A model generated the notes under the pieces. That model was not told where the DNA came from. It saw nothing but the letters and a program-made list of their open reading frames with translations, and made no database searches. Positions 62,015-64,000 of a stretch of DNA of 64,000 bases are shown in pieces. Origin of the DNA: an uncultured Microbulbifer sp. (GTDB lineage: Bacteria > Pseudomonadota > Gammaproteobacteria > Pseudomonadales > Cellvibrionaceae); contig NZ_CANNGQ010000003.1 of assembly GCF_947504145.1 (NCBI RefSeq), positions 310,001 to 374,000 of the forward strand. Direction: 5' to 3'. The translations under genes were made by a program, and so were the position numbers. How positions within the stretch are numbered: the stretch's first letter is position 1; every line of letters begins with the position of its first letter.

Positions 62015-62641
62015 CTACCGACGGTAAGCCACTTCCCTGGCTTGCTGTAGGCGTCTTCGAAGATACTCCTGCCGACTCATACCATCCGGGAAGCTGTCCA
62101 TCTCCTGCACTTCGAGAACTATACGTTTCTCCATATCTTTGTATTGCGCAAACCCCGGAACATCGCGATGGGGATCATAGGCGTCGCTGGCCTGCTGAGC
62201 GCGCTCCCGGTAACGTTCCAGCAATTCTGCTGACGCGTTATCGAAGTCCGCCCTATCGCTGCTATTCTTCTCGAGCCAGGCGAGCTTCAACGCAAGTGCC
62301 TCATAGGCCATCATGCCGCCATCACGCTCGATCTCATCAATCAGTTGCCAGGCCTCACCCGAGCTATCGCCAGTCAGGTTGGAAAAATAATCCTGGAGCC
62401 TTTCCTTGCGTGCTTCCCGCTCAAGATAGCGGATCACATTCGGATGCGATAAAAGTTCATCAAGAGCGCCAGCCGGCTCCACTTTGGTTTGAGCGCTAAC
62501 CACCGGCCCTGAGGCCAGAGCCGAGACCTCGGCTGGCGATTCCAACGCCTCAGGTGTGCCCCCCAGACCGGCGAGCTGCACCACTGCAGTCAGCGCCACC
62601 ACTAGAAAAGCCAGGGAAACCAATAGAGATTTGTATCCCAT
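62015..62641 (-). CDS. membrane-anchored helical protein of unknown function
   Basis: I do not recognise this family. 208 residues with one N-terminal hydrophobic helix (about 5-24), a Pro/Ser/Ala spacer and then an almost wholly helical, charged region ending in SRQEYLRRRLQQAREV. It is probably periplasmic and inner-membrane anchored. The size and helical nature recall lipase-specific foldases, but their sequence motif is not evident. GAGAG precedes the ATG at 62641. It is convergent with the esterase gene. Confidence 0.65.
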   Translation of the reverse strand: MGYKSLLVSLAFLVVALTAVVQLAGLGGTPEALESPAEVSALASGPVVSAQTKVEPAGALDELLSHPNVIRYLEREARKERLQDYFSNLTGDSSGEAWQLIDEIERDGGMMAYEALALKLAWLEKNSSDRADFDNASAELLERYRERAQQASDAYDPHRDVPGFAQYKDMEKRIVLEVQEMDSFPDGMSRQEYLRRRLQQAREVAYRR

Positions 62642-62782
62642 AACGTCTCTCAAATTATTATTCGAGAGAGCAGTGTATCGATACGGGCGGTAAAGCCGAG
62701 GGTAAGCAGGGAAGGAAAAATGCAGCAGCCGCCAGAATTTGCGGCTGGAGAGTCAGTGGAGTAAATACGACAAACTGTCAGC

Positions 62783-63046
62783 TCAGCTTTCGACCCAGGT
62801 CAGCGCCTGGTCTTCGTGTTCGTGCTTTTCACCGCAAGGGGTTGCTTTGGGTGGCACATAGCCCGCGCGAGACTCGGGCGCGGCATGACGCTGCTCCCAG
62901 TGCGCGATGGCTTCGCCGCACAAAGATTTTTGCTGTTCAGTGAGCGTGACCCCGTTAGGCCACTTGCCCAGCTCGATGGCACGCTTGAGACTACCAACAA
63001 TTTGGGGATTCAGGATCTTGAGCAAATCGTCCAGGGATTGAAACAT
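62783..63046 (-). CDS. DUF1315 family protein, YeaC-like
   Basis: A small cytoplasmic protein of 87 residues with the DUF1315 pattern: MFQSLDDLLKILNPQIV at the start, then KRAIELGKWPNGVTLTEQQK. The ATG at 63046 is fixed by AAGGA eight bases upstream. A longer upstream reading would run through the rplQ terminator. No function is established for the family. Confidence 0.85.
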   Translation of the reverse strand: MFQSLDDLLKILNPQIVGSLKRAIELGKWPNGVTLTEQQKSLCGEAIAHWEQRHAAPESRAGYVPPKATPCGEKHEHEDQALTWVES

Positions 63047-63082
63047 CACCAGTTCCTTCAATTCGCGGAGACTGAAACAAGA

Positions 63083-63105
63083 AAAGCCGGTCAATGACCG
63101 GCTTT
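63083..63105 (-). terminator. terminator of the rpoA-rplQ operon
   Basis: An 11-bp perfect inverted repeat (AAAGCCGGTCA) with a one-base centre, about 50 bases after the rplQ stop. The minus-strand tail is T-rich (TTCTTGTTT) but interrupted. Confidence 0.8.
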
Positions 63106-63156
63106 CCATTGCCCGAAGCCTCAATCAGAGGCTCCGAAAACATGAAGCGAATTGCT

Positions 63157-63549
63157 TCAGGCTTCTGCTGCTTCTGCAGACTCGTCCGCAACCGGACGAT
63201 CCACCAGCTCAACGTAGGCCATAGGAGCCTTGTCGCCTGCACGGAAACCGCATTTCAGAATGCGGATGTATCCGCCCGGACGGGCTTCATAACGGGGACC
63301 CAGTTCGTCGAACAACTTGCGCACAGCATCCTTGTCACGGATACGGGCGAAAGCCAGACGGCGGTTGGCAACACTGTCTTTCTTGGCCAGGGTGATCAGC
63401 GGCTCGGCAACGCGACGCAGCTCCTTGGCTTTCGGCAGTGTGGTTTTGATCAGTTCGTGCTCTACCAGAGAGGCAGTCATGTTTTTGAACATGGCCTTGC
63501 GGTGAGAGCTGGTACGACTGAATTTACGGCCACTATAACGATGACGCAT
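63157..63549 (-). CDS. rplQ: 50S ribosomal protein L17
   Basis: Large-subunit protein near the exit tunnel. [20 protein letters not shown] at the start and [20 protein letters not shown] are hallmark L17 segments. 130 residues, ending in an Ala/Glu-rich tail. Last gene of the alpha operon, after rpoA. Confidence 0.98.
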   Translation of the reverse strand: MRHRYSGRKFSRTSSHRKAMFKNMTASLVEHELIKTTLPKAKELRRVAEPLITLAKKDSVANRRLAFARIRDKDAVRKLFDELGPRYEARPGGYIRILKCGFRAGDKAPMAYVELVDRPVADESAEAAEA

Positions 63550-63674
63550 AACTCAATTCCTCACGACTTCGATTGCTTTCTCAGCAAGTCGTCTGGGAGC
63601 GGTGCTTGCGGATGGCGCACACCACTCGGTTTTCTTCACGCGGGCGGGCAAAACGCGCCCGCGCCACAAACGCT

Positions 63675-64000
63675 TTACAGGGAGCTCAGCTTGCTGTCGC
63701 CCTTGAGGCTGGCCGGCGGCCAGTTCTCGAGACGCATGCCCAGGGACAGACCACGGGAAGCCAGAACGTCCTTGATTTCGGTCAGGGACTTCTTACCCAG
63801 GTTCGGGGTCTTCAGCAGCTCTACTTCGGTTCGCTGAATCAGGTCGCCGATGTAGTAGATGTTTTCCGCTTTCAGACAGTTGGCCGAACGCACGGTCAGT
63901 TCCAGGTCGTCTACCGGACGCAGCAGCACCGGATCGACTTCCTCTTCCTTGGCTTCCGGCTGGGCATCCTTCTCGCCTTCAAGGTCCACAAATACTGCGA
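63675..64000 (-). CDS. rpoA: RNA polymerase alpha subunit, C-terminal part
   Basis: The window edge cuts the gene; about 107 codons remain. They include the linker ([20 protein letters not shown]) and the complete alpha C-terminal domain ([38 protein letters not shown]) that contacts UP elements and activators. The order rpoA-rplQ is the conserved alpha-operon end. Confidence 0.98.
   Translation of the reverse strand, partial: AVFVDLEGEKDAQPEAKEEEVDPVLLRPVDDLELTVRSANCLKAENIYYIGDLIQRTEVELLKTPNLGKKSLTEIKDVLASRGLSLGMRLENWPPASLKGDSKLSSL

Noticed and set aside
62015-62641. Lipase-specific foldase (LifO) call for the helical anchored protein
   Set aside because: Size and helicity are similar, but the foldase motif is not visible and no lipase gene is adjacent.

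Overview
The window looks like chromosomal DNA of a GC-rich, free-living, probably marine gammaproteobacterium. Core genes (carAB-greA, dapB, fabAB, uvrA/ssb, rpoA-rplQ) have clear gammaproteobacterial character. The accessory content (assimilatory nitrate reduction, a long curli locus, a secreted GH19 chitinase and a pectin-acetylesterase-like enzyme) fits a Cellvibrionales/Microbulbifer-type polysaccharide degrader. That placement is inference from gene content, not from a search.

Layout. 1-11 kb is nitrate assimilation: the tail of a NarK-type transporter, a fused PP2C phosphatase/Ser-Thr kinase, nirB, nirD, the molybdenum nitrate reductase and moeA, followed by trmH and a dienelactone-hydrolase-like gene. 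Three hairpin elements sharing one 12-base core sit in the gaps of this block. 11-26 kb is membrane and efflux: a yadGH-like ABC exporter, a TetR regulator divergent from an RND adaptor and pump with a clean operator palindrome between them, a four-gene minus-strand operon (membrane protein with a histone-H1-like tail, VWA lipoprotein, two unusual GDPD enzymes) and an HlyD/ABC-ATPase/ABC-2 permease operon. 26-33 kb is a collinear curli locus (csgD-E-F-G, then four curlin-repeat proteins).

33-38 kb holds greA, carB and carA on the minus strand. 38-45 kb has a YfiR-like periplasmic protein, a fused RimB-RimK protein, dapB, a small periplasmic protein, phosphomannomutase and galU. 45-54 kb has fabA-fabB, an epimerase-like gene, ssb, an MFS transporter, manC and uvrA. 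54-58 kb is an NRAMP-family transporter without the usual metal ligands, followed by the 5-oxoprolinase genes pxpABC. 58-62 kb encodes the two secreted carbohydrate-active enzymes. The window ends in a small DUF1315 gene, rplQ and the 3' part of rpoA.

How genes work together. The transporter, nitrate reductase, NirBD and MoeA take external nitrate to ammonium with cofactor supply, and the kinase/phosphatase is a candidate signalling partner. The curli genes supply a regulator, an outer-membrane pore, two secretion accessory proteins and four candidate fibre subunits; no csgC was seen. GalU, ManB and ManC supply UDP-glucose and GDP-mannose for envelope or exopolysaccharide. No tRNA, rRNA, CRISPR array, IS element or phage gene was seen. 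The points most worth following up are the covarying hairpin elements, the NRAMP-like transporter with pxpABC, the GDPD/VWA/H1-tail operon and the four-curlin locus.
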